NCBI RefSeq assembly: GCF_022063185.1
Contig: NZ_CP091913.1
Span: forward strand, 5,805,141 to 5,869,140
Origin: Nostoc sp. UHCC 0870
GTDB taxonomy: Bacteria; Cyanobacteriota; Cyanobacteriia; Cyanobacteriales; Nostocaceae
Direction of reading: 5' to 3'
DNA: 64,000 nt
A model generated the notes under the pieces. The model had not been told where the DNA came from. It saw only the letters and a list, made by a program, of their open reading frames with translations, and did no database searches. Positions within the stretch are counted from its first letter, which is position 1; the number at the start of each line of letters is the position of its first letter. The position numbers and the translations under genes are program-made. Below are positions 53,130-62,165 of this stretch, piece after piece.

Positions 53130-54788
53130 TTACTGCCAAACAAACACTTTGGCTTCGTAAGACCCGATATCAGTCATAATCCCATCATCCCCAGCCTCCA
53201 CATCATAATCTCCAGTCCACTCATGCCAAGTACCGCCACAGGGAAAATTAGGAACGTGATAACCTGCGAGGAAAGTTTCAGAGAAATTGGCTACCACTAC
53301 TACACGAGAACCTTTATCATTCCAACGGCTGTAAGCTAGTACCTTAGCTTCGGGGTTTTCATGAATGAAATCAATGTTTTCTGTGTAGAGGGCGTGATTA
53401 TTTTTACGTAAATTAATTAAGCCTTGGTAGTATTCAAATAAACCACGGTTAAGGTCATTACTGAGAAGTTGCCAATCTAGTTTTGATGCTTCTGGCTGTT
53501 TGGGTTTATATTCACCAAATTCTTCACCCATCCAAATTAAAGGTACACCAACGGATGTTAATAAAATTGCTGCGCCGAGTGTAGCCCTTTTAAAGGCTTC
53601 TTCATCAAAAATATTGCGATCGCCTAACTCTACCATGAGATGGTGGTGATCATGGTTAGTCAAGTAATTAACCACATTGGTTGCACCCATAAAGCCTTGA
53701 CGTTTGCAGTCAATCACATCTTTCAGGTTTTCTAAATCAAATGTCTCACCGCAGATATGGGCTTTGATTGTGTGGTAAAAACTATCATGCCAGCAACCAT
53801 CCATTGGTCCATCTACATTAGTGATACTCGTAGTTTCTGGGATGTGTTCTGCAACATTATAAAATGGCTTTGCACCGGCAGCCTTTTTAGTTTCCTGAAC
53901 AATCCAGTGCATAAAATCATAGTTAGCTATTTGTCTAGCTGCATCGTAACGAATCCCATCTATATGGTATTCTTCAATCCAAAAACGGATTGTATCACCT
54001 ATGAATTTTCTAGCTGGGTAAGTATCTAAATTTTCATCATAGAGTTCATAATTAAACTCAGGTCCCCAATTATTGTCCGGGTCACGCGGTTCATGGTGAT
54101 ACCAATAATCATGGTCAATTTGTGTCAATGGTGCAGAGGCTTCTGAGTGGTTAAAAATCCCATCCATCAAGACGCGAATTCCGCGATGATGACACTCATC
54201 GACTAAATGTTTTAAATCTGCTGTAGAACCATAGCTAGATTCTGTAGCAAAAAAATAGCGAGGATTGTAACCCCAACTATAATCACCTGGATATTCTTTA
54301 ACAGGCATTAACTCAATAGCATTGATACCTAATTCACTCAAATAATCTAATTTTTCAATGACGTGTTTATATTTACCCCGTGCATAACGGTCATCTTCAC
54401 CGCCAGAAAAGTCACTTACGTGTAATTCATAAATTACTAACTCTTCGTCTGCTGGTAGGGGTTGATCATCATATTGCCATACATAAGTGTCAACAATAAT
54501 TTCACCATCTTTGATACGGACTACACCATTATCTTTACCACTTGATTCATCAATATCAGTGGCGTAGGGGTCAGTGACATCAACCCACTGGTCTGCTTCA
54601 AAAAACCATGATTTTGTCTGCACCCGAAATTTATATTGATAAGTTCCGTCTTTTAAGTCAACAGTAGTCCGAAAATAACCATCATCACCTTTTGCCATTG
54701 GAATTTCTTGCCAATCGGAAAAATCACCAATTAATGCAGCACCTTTATTATGAGGTGCAAATAATTTAAATTCAATTGGCTTTTTCAT
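53130..54788 (-). CDS. GH13 alpha-amylase-like enzyme with CBM48 domain
   Basis: A 552-aa cytoplasmic glucan-active enzyme. CBM48-like N-terminal domain (~5-95, FKLFAPHNKGAALIGDFSDWQ), GH13 barrel (~120-460) and C-terminal beta-domain. Catalytic residues: nucleophile Asp282 in GIRYDAA, acid Glu314 in NVAEHIPE, and Asp380 in TNHDHHH. Domain order resembles glycogen branching or maltogenic enzymes, but the length is well short of standard GlgB. Substrate probably glycogen or maltodextrin. No signal peptide. It lies alone between long gaps. Confidence 0.92.
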   Translation of the reverse strand: MKKPIEFKLFAPHNKGAALIGDFSDWQEIPMAKGDDGYFRTTVDLKDGTYQYKFRVQTKSWFFEADQWVDVTDPYATDIDESSGKDNGVVRIKDGEIIVDTYVWQYDDQPLPADEELVIYELHVSDFSGGEDDRYARGKYKHVIEKLDYLSELGINAIELMPVKEYPGDYSWGYNPRYFFATESSYGSTADLKHLVDECHHRGIRVLMDGIFNHSEASAPLTQIDHDYWYHHEPRDPDNNWGPEFNYELYDENLDTYPARKFIGDTIRFWIEEYHIDGIRYDAARQIANYDFMHWIVQETKKAAGAKPFYNVAEHIPETTSITNVDGPMDGCWHDSFYHTIKAHICGETFDLENLKDVIDCKRQGFMGATNVVNYLTNHDHHHLMVELGDRNIFDEEAFKRATLGAAILLTSVGVPLIWMGEEFGEYKPKQPEASKLDWQLLSNDLNRGLFEYYQGLINLRKNNHALYTENIDFIHENPEAKVLAYSRWNDKGSRVVVVANFSETFLAGYHVPNFPCGGTWHEWTGDYDVEAGDDGIMTDIGSYEAKVFVWQ

Positions 54789-55212
54789 GGAATTATGTAA
54801 GAATTATTGAAATGTTAGTAATGATATTTTCTAATTATTAATTCATTTGCAAATCAGCCATAAGAGATAATTAACTGCTGAGTTCCTCTATCGGAAGAGA
54901 TAATTTTTAATACATTAATAGATTATTTATTGATTCCAAAATAGGCAAAGTATTTTTAATCATATTATCCGTACTTGTCTACTTTCATTGGATATATAAA
55001 CATTAAGATTATGATTAGTGGTAATAATGAAACTAATTCGCCCAATTACGCTGACTTAAACATTGATATTTATCCACAATAATTTCATTGATTAGATGTA
55101 AAAAATACTTTTTAGCCATGAATTTGGTATTTAAATCTTTCTGATGAGAGAGCAATAGCAAATATTCAGTTAATACCATATATTTTGATACTGAATATTT
55201 GCTATCAAAAAA
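54789..55212. other. AT-rich gap, no gene seen
   Basis: About 424 bases of AT-rich sequence holding the amylase promoter side and the downstream side of the DUF1823 gene. Around 55143-55203 atgagagagcaatagcaaatattcagt and actgaatatttgctat form an imperfect inverted repeat that could terminate the DUF1823 transcript. Confidence 0.45.
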
Positions 55213-55608
55213 TTATGCCTGTTGATCAATACTTTGTTGCAAGTAACTTAATAACCAATTAGCAGATGTTGCCCTACGGGTTTCTCTAGGAGTAAATTCA
55301 CCGAGTTTGTAACCTTTAAAACCCAGCTTTTCTTTAGTGATTTGTTTGTATTCCTTAGGGATAGAACGAGTTAACTTCATAGTAGCTGGACGGCTAGCTA
55401 GAAAATTTGGTGGTTCTGGGTACTCATCTCGCCATTCTGGTGCAACAGCACTGTTATCCCACTTTCCAGTTGTAGAGTCGTAGCGATAACCCAGATAGTA
55501 CCATACCAATTGCATAACCGTAGCATCATCAATTTGATCATTGAGAATACCCCAGATAGTATCTGTATTGAGTTGTGGTAGTTCAGACATAAGCAATGCA
55601 GAATTCAA
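55213..55608 (-). CDS. DUF1823-family protein
   Basis: A 131-aa soluble cyanobacterial protein of unknown function. Family features: TIWGILNDQIDDATVMQLVWYYLGYRYD, VAPEWRDEYPEPPNFLASRPATMKLTRSIPKE and GFKGYKLGEFTPRETRRATSANWLLS. Start at ATG 55608 or the internal Met six residues later (MSELPQLNTD), which fits relatives better. Divergent from acylphosphatase. Confidence 0.85.
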   Translation of the reverse strand: MNSALLMSELPQLNTDTIWGILNDQIDDATVMQLVWYYLGYRYDSTTGKWDNSAVAPEWRDEYPEPPNFLASRPATMKLTRSIPKEYKQITKEKLGFKGYKLGEFTPRETRRATSANWLLSYLQQSIDQQA

Positions 55609-55695
55609 AATTTTAAATTAGCAGTTTTAATTTAAAATATTAGTTCTGGATTCACAAACAATGTAGACTGGTGATTGTAAAGTATAAATTAGTCA

Positions 55696-55998
55696 ATGCC
55701 AAATCCTACACCACAATCAAAGCTGACTCGCGCCCATGTCTTGATTTCTGGTAGAGTGCAAGGGGTAGGCTATCGCTATGCTACTGTAGACACGGCTAGC
55801 CAGTTGGGATTAACTGGTTGGGTGCGGAATCTACCTGATGGTCAGGTAGAAGCTGTGTTTGAAGGGGCGCGGGATATTGTAGAGGAGATGGTACGCTGGT
55901 GTCATGTTGGCCCACCTGCGGCGGTAGTTCAAGACGTTACTGTTGAGTACGAACACCCAGAAGGCTTGCGGGGATTTGAAGTGAAGCGAGTTATTTAG
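55696..55998 (+). CDS. acyP: Acylphosphatase
   Basis: Small (100-aa) hydrolase of acyl phosphates. Catalytic Arg27 (GRVQGVGYRY) and Asn45 (GWVRNLPDG) are in place. The C-terminal GFEVKR is typical. Cytoplasmic housekeeping enzyme; single gene. Confidence 0.95.
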   Translation: MPNPTPQSKLTRAHVLISGRVQGVGYRYATVDTASQLGLTGWVRNLPDGQVEAVFEGARDIVEEMVRWCHVGPPAAVVQDVTVEYEHPEGLRGFEVKRVI

Positions 55999-56051
55999 TT
56001 AATTGAGGAATAGGATTGAGGGAGTGGTGTGGGTTACATTTTACTCCACAA

Positions 56052-56357
56052 CTAATACATAGAAAGACAATAGAGGCAGGAATTGCAAGTATATCCCAAC
56101 CAAGGCACACCGACCTTTTGCCCAACCTTAAAGTTATCAACTGTTGCGCCCATTGCCTCTACAGTACCAACAATTTGATGTCCAAGTATTCAGAGGTAAT
56201 TTTGGGTGGTCAGTTCGCCATCAACTATATGTAAATCTGTACGACAAACAGCGCAAGCATGAACCCAAATCAGCACTTGCTCAGGATTATAACTTGGTAT
56301 GGGCAAGTCAACTAATCGTAAGGGTTGACGTTGTGCCTCTAAAATCATTGCACGCAT
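56052..56357 (-). pseudogene. Truncated zinc alcohol dehydrogenase
   Basis: From ATG 56357 the frame reads MRAMILEAQRQPLRLVDLPIPSYNPEQVLIWVHACAVCRTDLHIVDGEL, the start of an AdhP-like medium-chain dehydrogenase with its catalytic Cys. An in-frame TGA then falls inside the ILGHQIVGTVEAMGATVDNF block, which continues to GVPWLGYTCNSCLYC (structural zinc cysteines) and stops at 56052. The remaining two-thirds, including the NAD domain, are missing. Confidence 0.85.
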
Positions 56358-56463
56358 AGGTTGGCGTTTGGGGACTAGGGACTGGGTATTTCGATAATAA
56401 TTAAATACTTAGCCAGTATTCATGTAACCTCCGTACTATTTCCCATTCCCTATTCCCTATTCC

Positions 56464-57252
56464 CTACTTCCGAAATATTTCTGCAAAAAACTGCCGCATA
56501 GCTTCCCAAGAACGCTGGTCAGCAATAGGGTTATATTCTGAGCCTTTAATCTCACCTTTAGCTTCTGGATTGGTGAAACTATGTACTGTACGACCATAGG
56601 AGATGAATTGCCAGTCTACATTAGCTTGGCGCATTTCGGTTTCAAAGCCTTTGATTTGTTCCTCTGGTACAAAGGGGTCATCAGCACCATGTAAGACTAA
56701 GACTTTGGCTGTGATATTTTTCGCATCTTCAGGGTTGGGGGTGTCGAGGTTGCCGTGAAAACTGACTACTCCGGCAATATTTGCGCCGCTACGAGCCAAT
56801 TCTAAAACAGTACCACCGCCAAAGCAGTAACCAATGGCGGCAATGCGTTTAATATCGGTAAGGGGATTTGCTTGTAAAACTTTTAACCCAGCATTGGCTC
56901 TTTCCCGTAATAATTGTCTATCTTTACGGTAAATTGTCGCTTGTGTTCCTGATTCTTGGGCATTTTTCGGTCTAATGCCTTTACCATAAATATCGGCAGC
57001 AAAAGCCACATAACCCAGTTTCGCTAATTGTTCAGTACGCTTTTTAGCATAGGATTGTAATCCATTCCATTCATGCACTACTAAAACACCAGGACGCTTA
57101 CCTTTGATAGCATCGTCATAGGCTAGATAGCCTTCTAAAACTGTATTGCCATGTTTATACTCAACAGTTTTAGTTTGCAGTGCTGCTAATGCTTGTCCAG
57201 AAGCTAACAACACAGCTACAGGTGTCAGTAAAACAGAAAATATTAATTTCAT
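56464..57252 (-). CDS. Dienelactone hydrolase family protein, secreted
   Basis: A 262-aa alpha/beta hydrolase. Residues 1-23 are a Sec signal peptide ending in QALA. Catalytic Cys143 in GYCFGGG, with Asp in GADDPFVPEE and His in RTVHSF completing the DLH triad. EYKHGNTVLEGYLAYD at the start of the mature part is typical of periplasmic DLH-like proteins, whose real substrates are mostly unknown. Divergent from the oligopeptidase gene. Confidence 0.92.
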   Translation of the reverse strand: MKLIFSVLLTPVAVLLASGQALAALQTKTVEYKHGNTVLEGYLAYDDAIKGKRPGVLVVHEWNGLQSYAKKRTEQLAKLGYVAFAADIYGKGIRPKNAQESGTQATIYRKDRQLLRERANAGLKVLQANPLTDIKRIAAIGYCFGGGTVLELARSGANIAGVVSFHGNLDTPNPEDAKNITAKVLVLHGADDPFVPEEQIKGFETEMRQANVDWQFISYGRTVHSFTNPEAKGEIKGSEYNPIADQRSWEAMRQFFAEIFRK

Positions 57253-57371
57253 CTCGAAGCACCCAATACAAAGGTATCTTGGTAAAGATTATCCCTGGAA
57301 AAGTGCCAAAACTCTATGTTATTGGCAATACAATCTCTGTCATTTGGGTATTAAGCCTCGCTTTTGGCGAT

Positions 57372-57395
57372 GGGCTGCGCCCCGCCGTAGCTGAT
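57372..57395. repeat. 24-bp short dispersed repeat splitting a HIP1 site
   Basis: Between gcgat (57367-57371) and cgct; begins gggctgcgcccc and ends gtagctgat. Removal restores GCGATCGC. Lies in the leader upstream of the oligopeptidase start, so it does not affect a protein. Confidence 0.8.
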
Positions 57396-57461
57396 CGCTA
57401 TATTAGAAATAAAAGAAATTACAATCGTTATTTACCCATCAACTGCTGCTCACATAAAACC

Positions 57462-59570
57462 ATGAGTGCAAATATCACTATTCCCCAAAATTATTTACTC
57501 CAAGGTTCTGGATTACCTCCCTTTGGAGAAATTACACCAGAACAAGTTATACCAGCCTTTGAACAATTGTTGGCAGAACTTGAAGCACAACTGAGTGCCT
57601 TAGAAGCTAATATCCAACCTAATTGGAGTGGTTTAGTAGAACCCCTAGAGAAACTCACAGAACGCCTCTACTGGAGTTGGGGTATTGTAAGTCATTTAAT
57701 GGGTGTCAAAAATAGCCCAGAATTACGCGAGGCTCACGAAACTGTGCAACCCCAGGTAGTACAGTTTATGAACAAGCTGGGACAAAGCCAACCCATCTAT
57801 AATGCTTTTAAAGAAATCCGCGCTAGTGATAGTTGGAAAAATTTAGCATCAGCTCAACAAAGAATCGTCGAAGCCGCTATTCGTGATGCTGAACTTTCGG
57901 GTGTCGGCTTACAAGGTGAAGCACGGGAACGTTTCAACGCTATTCAAATGGAGTTAGCAGAACTTTCTACTAAATTCTCTAACCATGTTCTAGATGCTAC
58001 CAAAGCCTTTAGCTTAACTCTCACAACTAAAGAAGAAGTTGACGGTTTACCTGAAAGTTGGCTGAGTTTAGCCGCACAAGCTGCACGAGCAGCCGGAGAA
58101 GAAAACGCCACGCCAGAAAATGGCCCTTGGCGCATTACTTTAGACTTCCCCAGCTACAACCCCTTCATGCAGCACAGCACCCGTCGTGATTTGCGCGAAA
58201 AGCTCTACAAAGCCTATATCACCCGCGCTTCATTAGGGGAATTAGATAATCAACCCCTTATAGAACGGATTTTGGAGTTGCGCCAGGAACTAGCTAATTT
58301 ACTGGGATTCCAAAATTTTGCTGAATTAAGCTTAACCAGTAAAATGGCCGCCAATGTTGAGGCAGTCGAGACACTCCTAGAAGAATTACGCAGTGCCAGT
58401 TACGATTCTGCTACTCAGGATTTAGACGCACTCAAAGCTTTTGCCGCTAGTAAAGGAGCAGCAGAAGCCGAAGATTTACGACACTGGGATATAAGTTTTT
58501 GGGCTGAACGTCAACGGGAAGAAAAATTTGCCTTCACCGCCGAAGAACTACGACCTTACTTCCCTCTACCCCAAGTTTTAGAAGGTTTATTTGGACTAGT
58601 TAACAGAATTTTTGGTATCACCGTCACTCCAGCTGATGGTCAAGCCCCAGTTTGGCATGAAGATGTTCGTTATTTCCAAATAGCTGATGAAACAGGTACT
58701 CCCATTGCCTACTTCTACTTAGACCCTTACAGCCGTCCCGCCGAAAAGCGTGGTGGTGCTTGGATGGATGTTTGCATTAATCGCAGCAAAATCACTAACA
58801 ATGGTGTGACTACTATTCGCCTACCTGTGGCTTATTTGATATGTAACCAAACTCCGCCAGTAGATGGTAAACCTAGTTTGATGACTTTCTATGAAGTAGA
58901 AACCTTGTTCCATGAGTTTGGTCATGGTTTGCATCATATGCTGACCAAGGTTGACTATAGTGGTGCAGCAGGGATTAATAATGTTGAATGGGATGCTGTA
59001 GAACTACCTAGCCAGTTCATGGAAAACTGGTGCTATGAGCGTACTACTTTGTTTAGCATGGCTCAACATTATGAAACTGGTGAACTGCTACCAGAGCATT
59101 ATTATCAAAAACTCCTGGCGGCACGTAATTACATGAGTGGTAGCGTCATTTTGCGGCAAGTCCACTTTAGCCTTGTTGATTTAGAATTACACTCTCGTTA
59201 TCTTCCAGGTAGTAATGAAACCGCCGCCGATGTGCGTCATCGTGTTGCCAAGATGACAACTGTATTACCTCCGTTGCCAGAAGATGCCTTCTTGTGTGCT
59301 TTTGGACATATTTTTGAAGGTGGTTATGCCGCAGGATATTACAGTTACAAGTGGGCTGAAGTGCTAAGTGCTGACGCTTTCGCTGCTTTTGAAGAAGCGG
59401 GACTAGAAGATGAAGCAGCCATTAAAGCTACTGGTAGACGTTACAGAGATACTGTTTTAGCTCTTGGTGGTAGCAAACATCCAATGGAGGTTTTTCAAAC
59501 TTTCCGGGGTCGTCAACCCAGTACAAGTTCTTTACTCAAACATAATGGGTTATTAGTAACCTCAGTTTAG
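57462..59570 (+). CDS. prlC: Oligopeptidase A (M3 metallopeptidase)
   Basis: Zinc peptidase degrading oligopeptides and cleaved signal peptides, 702 aa from the ATG at 57462 (MSANITIPQNYLLQGSGLPPFGEITPEQVIPAF). The frame is open 94 codons further up, but that part has no family match and contains a dispersed repeat. Zinc motif His484-Glu485-Phe-Gly-His488 (LFHEFGHGLHHM), with the third ligand Glu in NVEWDAVELPSQFMENW. The C-terminal YSYKWAEVLSADAF is typical. Cytoplasmic, length normal. Confidence 0.95.
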   Translation: MSANITIPQNYLLQGSGLPPFGEITPEQVIPAFEQLLAELEAQLSALEANIQPNWSGLVEPLEKLTERLYWSWGIVSHLMGVKNSPELREAHETVQPQVVQFMNKLGQSQPIYNAFKEIRASDSWKNLASAQQRIVEAAIRDAELSGVGLQGEARERFNAIQMELAELSTKFSNHVLDATKAFSLTLTTKEEVDGLPESWLSLAAQAARAAGEENATPENGPWRITLDFPSYNPFMQHSTRRDLREKLYKAYITRASLGELDNQPLIERILELRQELANLLGFQNFAELSLTSKMAANVEAVETLLEELRSASYDSATQDLDALKAFAASKGAAEAEDLRHWDISFWAERQREEKFAFTAEELRPYFPLPQVLEGLFGLVNRIFGITVTPADGQAPVWHEDVRYFQIADETGTPIAYFYLDPYSRPAEKRGGAWMDVCINRSKITNNGVTTIRLPVAYLICNQTPPVDGKPSLMTFYEVETLFHEFGHGLHHMLTKVDYSGAAGINNVEWDAVELPSQFMENWCYERTTLFSMAQHYETGELLPEHYYQKLLAARNYMSGSVILRQVHFSLVDLELHSRYLPGSNETAADVRHRVAKMTTVLPPLPEDAFLCAFGHIFEGGYAAGYYSYKWAEVLSADAFAAFEEAGLEDEAAIKATGRRYRDTVLALGGSKHPMEVFQTFRGRQPSTSSLLKHNGLLVTSV

Positions 59571-60275
59571 TAAAGAAGAATATCTTATTCTTTGTGCTTC
59601 TTCACCACAGAGGCACAAAGACACAAAGAAAAATTAATTTGTAGATATATTCTGTTGTTTTCATTTATAGCCAGTTGTGTGAAGCGATGAACAAGGGGTG
59701 TAACTTTACCGTTTCAACGATGTAGAGTCATTCTGCAACCCTTGGTCAACAACTGGCGATGGGCTAGGAATACGGAGACTAGGATTGATCCCTGCCTTGT
59801 ATCGATGTCTCACTATATCCGCTATCCCTGTTGATATGTCTATTAAAACTGCTCTAGGAAACATGAGGTTGCCAAATTGCCGAAAACTTTCCCCAAGCAT
59901 TGTAAATCAAAGACATAAAGAAAAATTAACGCTAGATACAGATTTTTTTATTATTCTTCAAACATAAGATTTATTCAGATGTATAAGTTTTTATTGATGA
60001 TGGTGATTTAATATTGTTTTAATAATTATCAGATAGAATTGACAACATCGACTTGAAAAGCTGTAAGCTATTCTCATCAGAAATTAATTTAGCTATAACG
60101 GAAACTTACTCTTGATGTAAGTAGTGTATATAGCTTTTTTTGTACCTGTGTTTGGCTAGGCAAGAAAATTTTGTTTTCTTGTCTTAATTTTTCATGCCTA
60201 TGAAATAAAAAATTTACTAAAGACTGCCCCAATTTTTGTCACCCATCAAAACTTTGCTTGTTTTAGGAAACTACA
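59571..60275. other. 700-bp region upstream of bicA
   Basis: No gene I can support. cttcttcaccacagaggcacaaagacacaaag (59598-59629) is a dispersed repeat common in cyanobacteria. The small minus-strand frame at 59706-59900 lacks family resemblance. The AT-rich 59930-60275 part probably holds the bicA promoter, expected to respond to inorganic carbon; no operator recognised. Confidence 0.4.
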
Positions 60276-61970
60276 ATGTCCTTGACCAATACTATTAATT
60301 TTAGAAACCTGCGAGGGGATATATTCGGTGGTGTCACTGCCGCAATTGTATCTCTACCCCTAGCTTTGGCTTTTGCAGCTGCCTCTGGCGCGGGTCCGGC
60401 ATCGGGTCTTTATGGTGCTGTTTGTGTCGGTTTTTTTGCCGCATTATTTGGTGGTACGCCAACCCTCATCTCTGAACCTACAGGGCCAATGACTGTAGTT
60501 ATGACTGCCGTTGTTACTTCAATGACTGCGGCCTCTGGTGCTGATGACAAAACCGGTTTAGCGATGGCTTTTACTGTAGTCATGCTAGCGGGTTTGTTTC
60601 AAATTTTACTTGGCATATTTAAGCTGGGTAAATACATTACCCTCATGCCCTACAGTGTAATTTCTGGCTTCATGTCAGGGATTGGGGTGATTCTGATTAT
60701 TTTGCAAATTGCGCCTTTTGTTGGTTATAAAGACAAGATTAAAGGTGGGGTGCTGGGAATATTACAGAATCTGCCCAGTTTATTGACAAACGTCAAACCC
60801 GCCGAAATAGCTTTGGGTGTGCTGACGTTGGCAATTATTTTCTTAATGCCATCTAAAATAAAGCGTGTTGTTCCACCCCAGTTAGTAGCGTTAATTATTG
60901 GTACTGTAGTTTCCCTCGTCTTTTTCGGCAATATTGACATTAGACGAATTAGGAACATTGGCGAAATTCCAATGGGATTGCCAAGCTTGCAAATGCCTAC
61001 TTTCTCTGCATCGCAAATCACAATTATGCTCGTCGATGGTGCGATGTTGGGGATGTTGGGTTGTATTGACACCCTACTAACGGCAGTGATTGCAGATAGT
61101 TTGACTCGCACTGAACATAAATCTGACAAAGAATTGATTGGTCAAGGCATTGGTAACATAGTATCTGGTTTGTTTGGTGGACTACCAGGTGCTGGTGCGA
61201 CAATGGGAACAGTAGTTAATATCCAAACTGGTGCTAGAACGGCTGTATCTGGTTTAACCCGCGCCTTAGTTTTGTTGGTTGTAGTTTTGTGGGCAGCAAA
61301 TCTCACCGAAAATATCCCAATGTCAGTGTTGGCTGGTATTGCACTGAAAGTAGGGATTGATATTCTCGATTGGAGTTTCCTGAAACGCGCTCACAAAGTT
61401 TCTTGGAAAGGCTCAATCATTATGTACGGTGTTTTGTTCCTCACCGTATTTGTAGACTTGATTGTGGCTGTAGGGGTAGGAGTTTTCATTGCAAACATCT
61501 TAACTATTGAGCGTCTTTCACAATTACAATCTCAAGATGTGAAGACAATTAGTGATGCTGATGACACTATCGTTTTGAATGATGAAGAAAAGCAGTTGCT
61601 AGATCAAGCCGATGGACGCATTCTGCTATTTTACTTGAGTGGTCCGATGATTTTTGGAGTTTCTAAAGCGATCGCTCGTGAACATTCAGCAATGGCAGAC
61701 TCAGATGTGCTAATTGTGGATCTCAGCGATGTACCCATGTTAGGAGTGACTGCTTCTTTAGCAATTGAAAACGCCATTAAAGACGCTTGTGAGCAAGAAC
61801 GTCACGTTCTCATAGTCGGTGCAACAGGTAAAGTTAAACGCCGCTTAGAAAACTTTGGTGTTGCTAGATTTGTACCACCACATTATATGTTTGTAGACCG
61901 TGTAGAAGCTCTCAAACAAGCTGTTGCTTTGGTTAAAAGTGGTAGTGATGCTGCTACCACTATCTACTAG
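60276..61970 (+). CDS. bicA: BicA-type sodium-dependent bicarbonate transporter (SulP family)
   Basis: A 564-aa plasma-membrane SulP transporter. Strong resemblance to BicA: FRNLRGDIFGGVTAAIVSLPLALAF, FFAALFGGTPTLISEPTGPMTVVMTAVV, GMLGCIDTLLTAVIADSLTRTEHKSDKELIGQG and GLPGAGATMGTVVNIQTGARTA. About 14 membrane spans to residue ~410, then a cytoplasmic STAS domain (~435-550). Moves HCO3- with Na+ for the carbon-concentrating mechanism. The adjacent Na+/H+ antiporter on the same strand fits recycling of the Na+ gradient. Sulfate transport is the alternative but less likely. Confidence 0.93.
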   Translation: MSLTNTINFRNLRGDIFGGVTAAIVSLPLALAFAAASGAGPASGLYGAVCVGFFAALFGGTPTLISEPTGPMTVVMTAVVTSMTAASGADDKTGLAMAFTVVMLAGLFQILLGIFKLGKYITLMPYSVISGFMSGIGVILIILQIAPFVGYKDKIKGGVLGILQNLPSLLTNVKPAEIALGVLTLAIIFLMPSKIKRVVPPQLVALIIGTVVSLVFFGNIDIRRIRNIGEIPMGLPSLQMPTFSASQITIMLVDGAMLGMLGCIDTLLTAVIADSLTRTEHKSDKELIGQGIGNIVSGLFGGLPGAGATMGTVVNIQTGARTAVSGLTRALVLLVVVLWAANLTENIPMSVLAGIALKVGIDILDWSFLKRAHKVSWKGSIIMYGVLFLTVFVDLIVAVGVGVFIANILTIERLSQLQSQDVKTISDADDTIVLNDEEKQLLDQADGRILLFYLSGPMIFGVSKAIAREHSAMADSDVLIVDLSDVPMLGVTASLAIENAIKDACEQERHVLIVGATGKVKRRLENFGVARFVPPHYMFVDRVEALKQAVALVKSGSDAATTIY

Positions 61971-62005
61971 GTGACAGGTGACAGGTGACAGGTGACAGGT
62001 GACAG
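61971..62005. repeat. Heptamer tandem repeat (gtgacag x5)
   Basis: Five copies of gtgacag starting at the base after the bicA stop codon. Short tandem repeat as at 12942 and 36426. Confidence 0.93.
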
Positions 62006-62165
62006 GGTATATATATTCCCAATCCCCAATCCCTATTCCCCGCCTTACGAAATCAGGCTAAACTCTAGCAAAAGATACAACTAATTTTGGATAGGGAAGA
62101 AACTGTCCAATTATTTGCAACCTACATCAATTAGTAATTGACCCCAGGATTTACAGATAAACCAG

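Noticed and set aside
59706..59900. 64-aa minus-strand frame before bicA
   Set aside because: No recognised motif, no ribosome-binding site, no neighbours on the strand. Could be a gene relic but not supportable.
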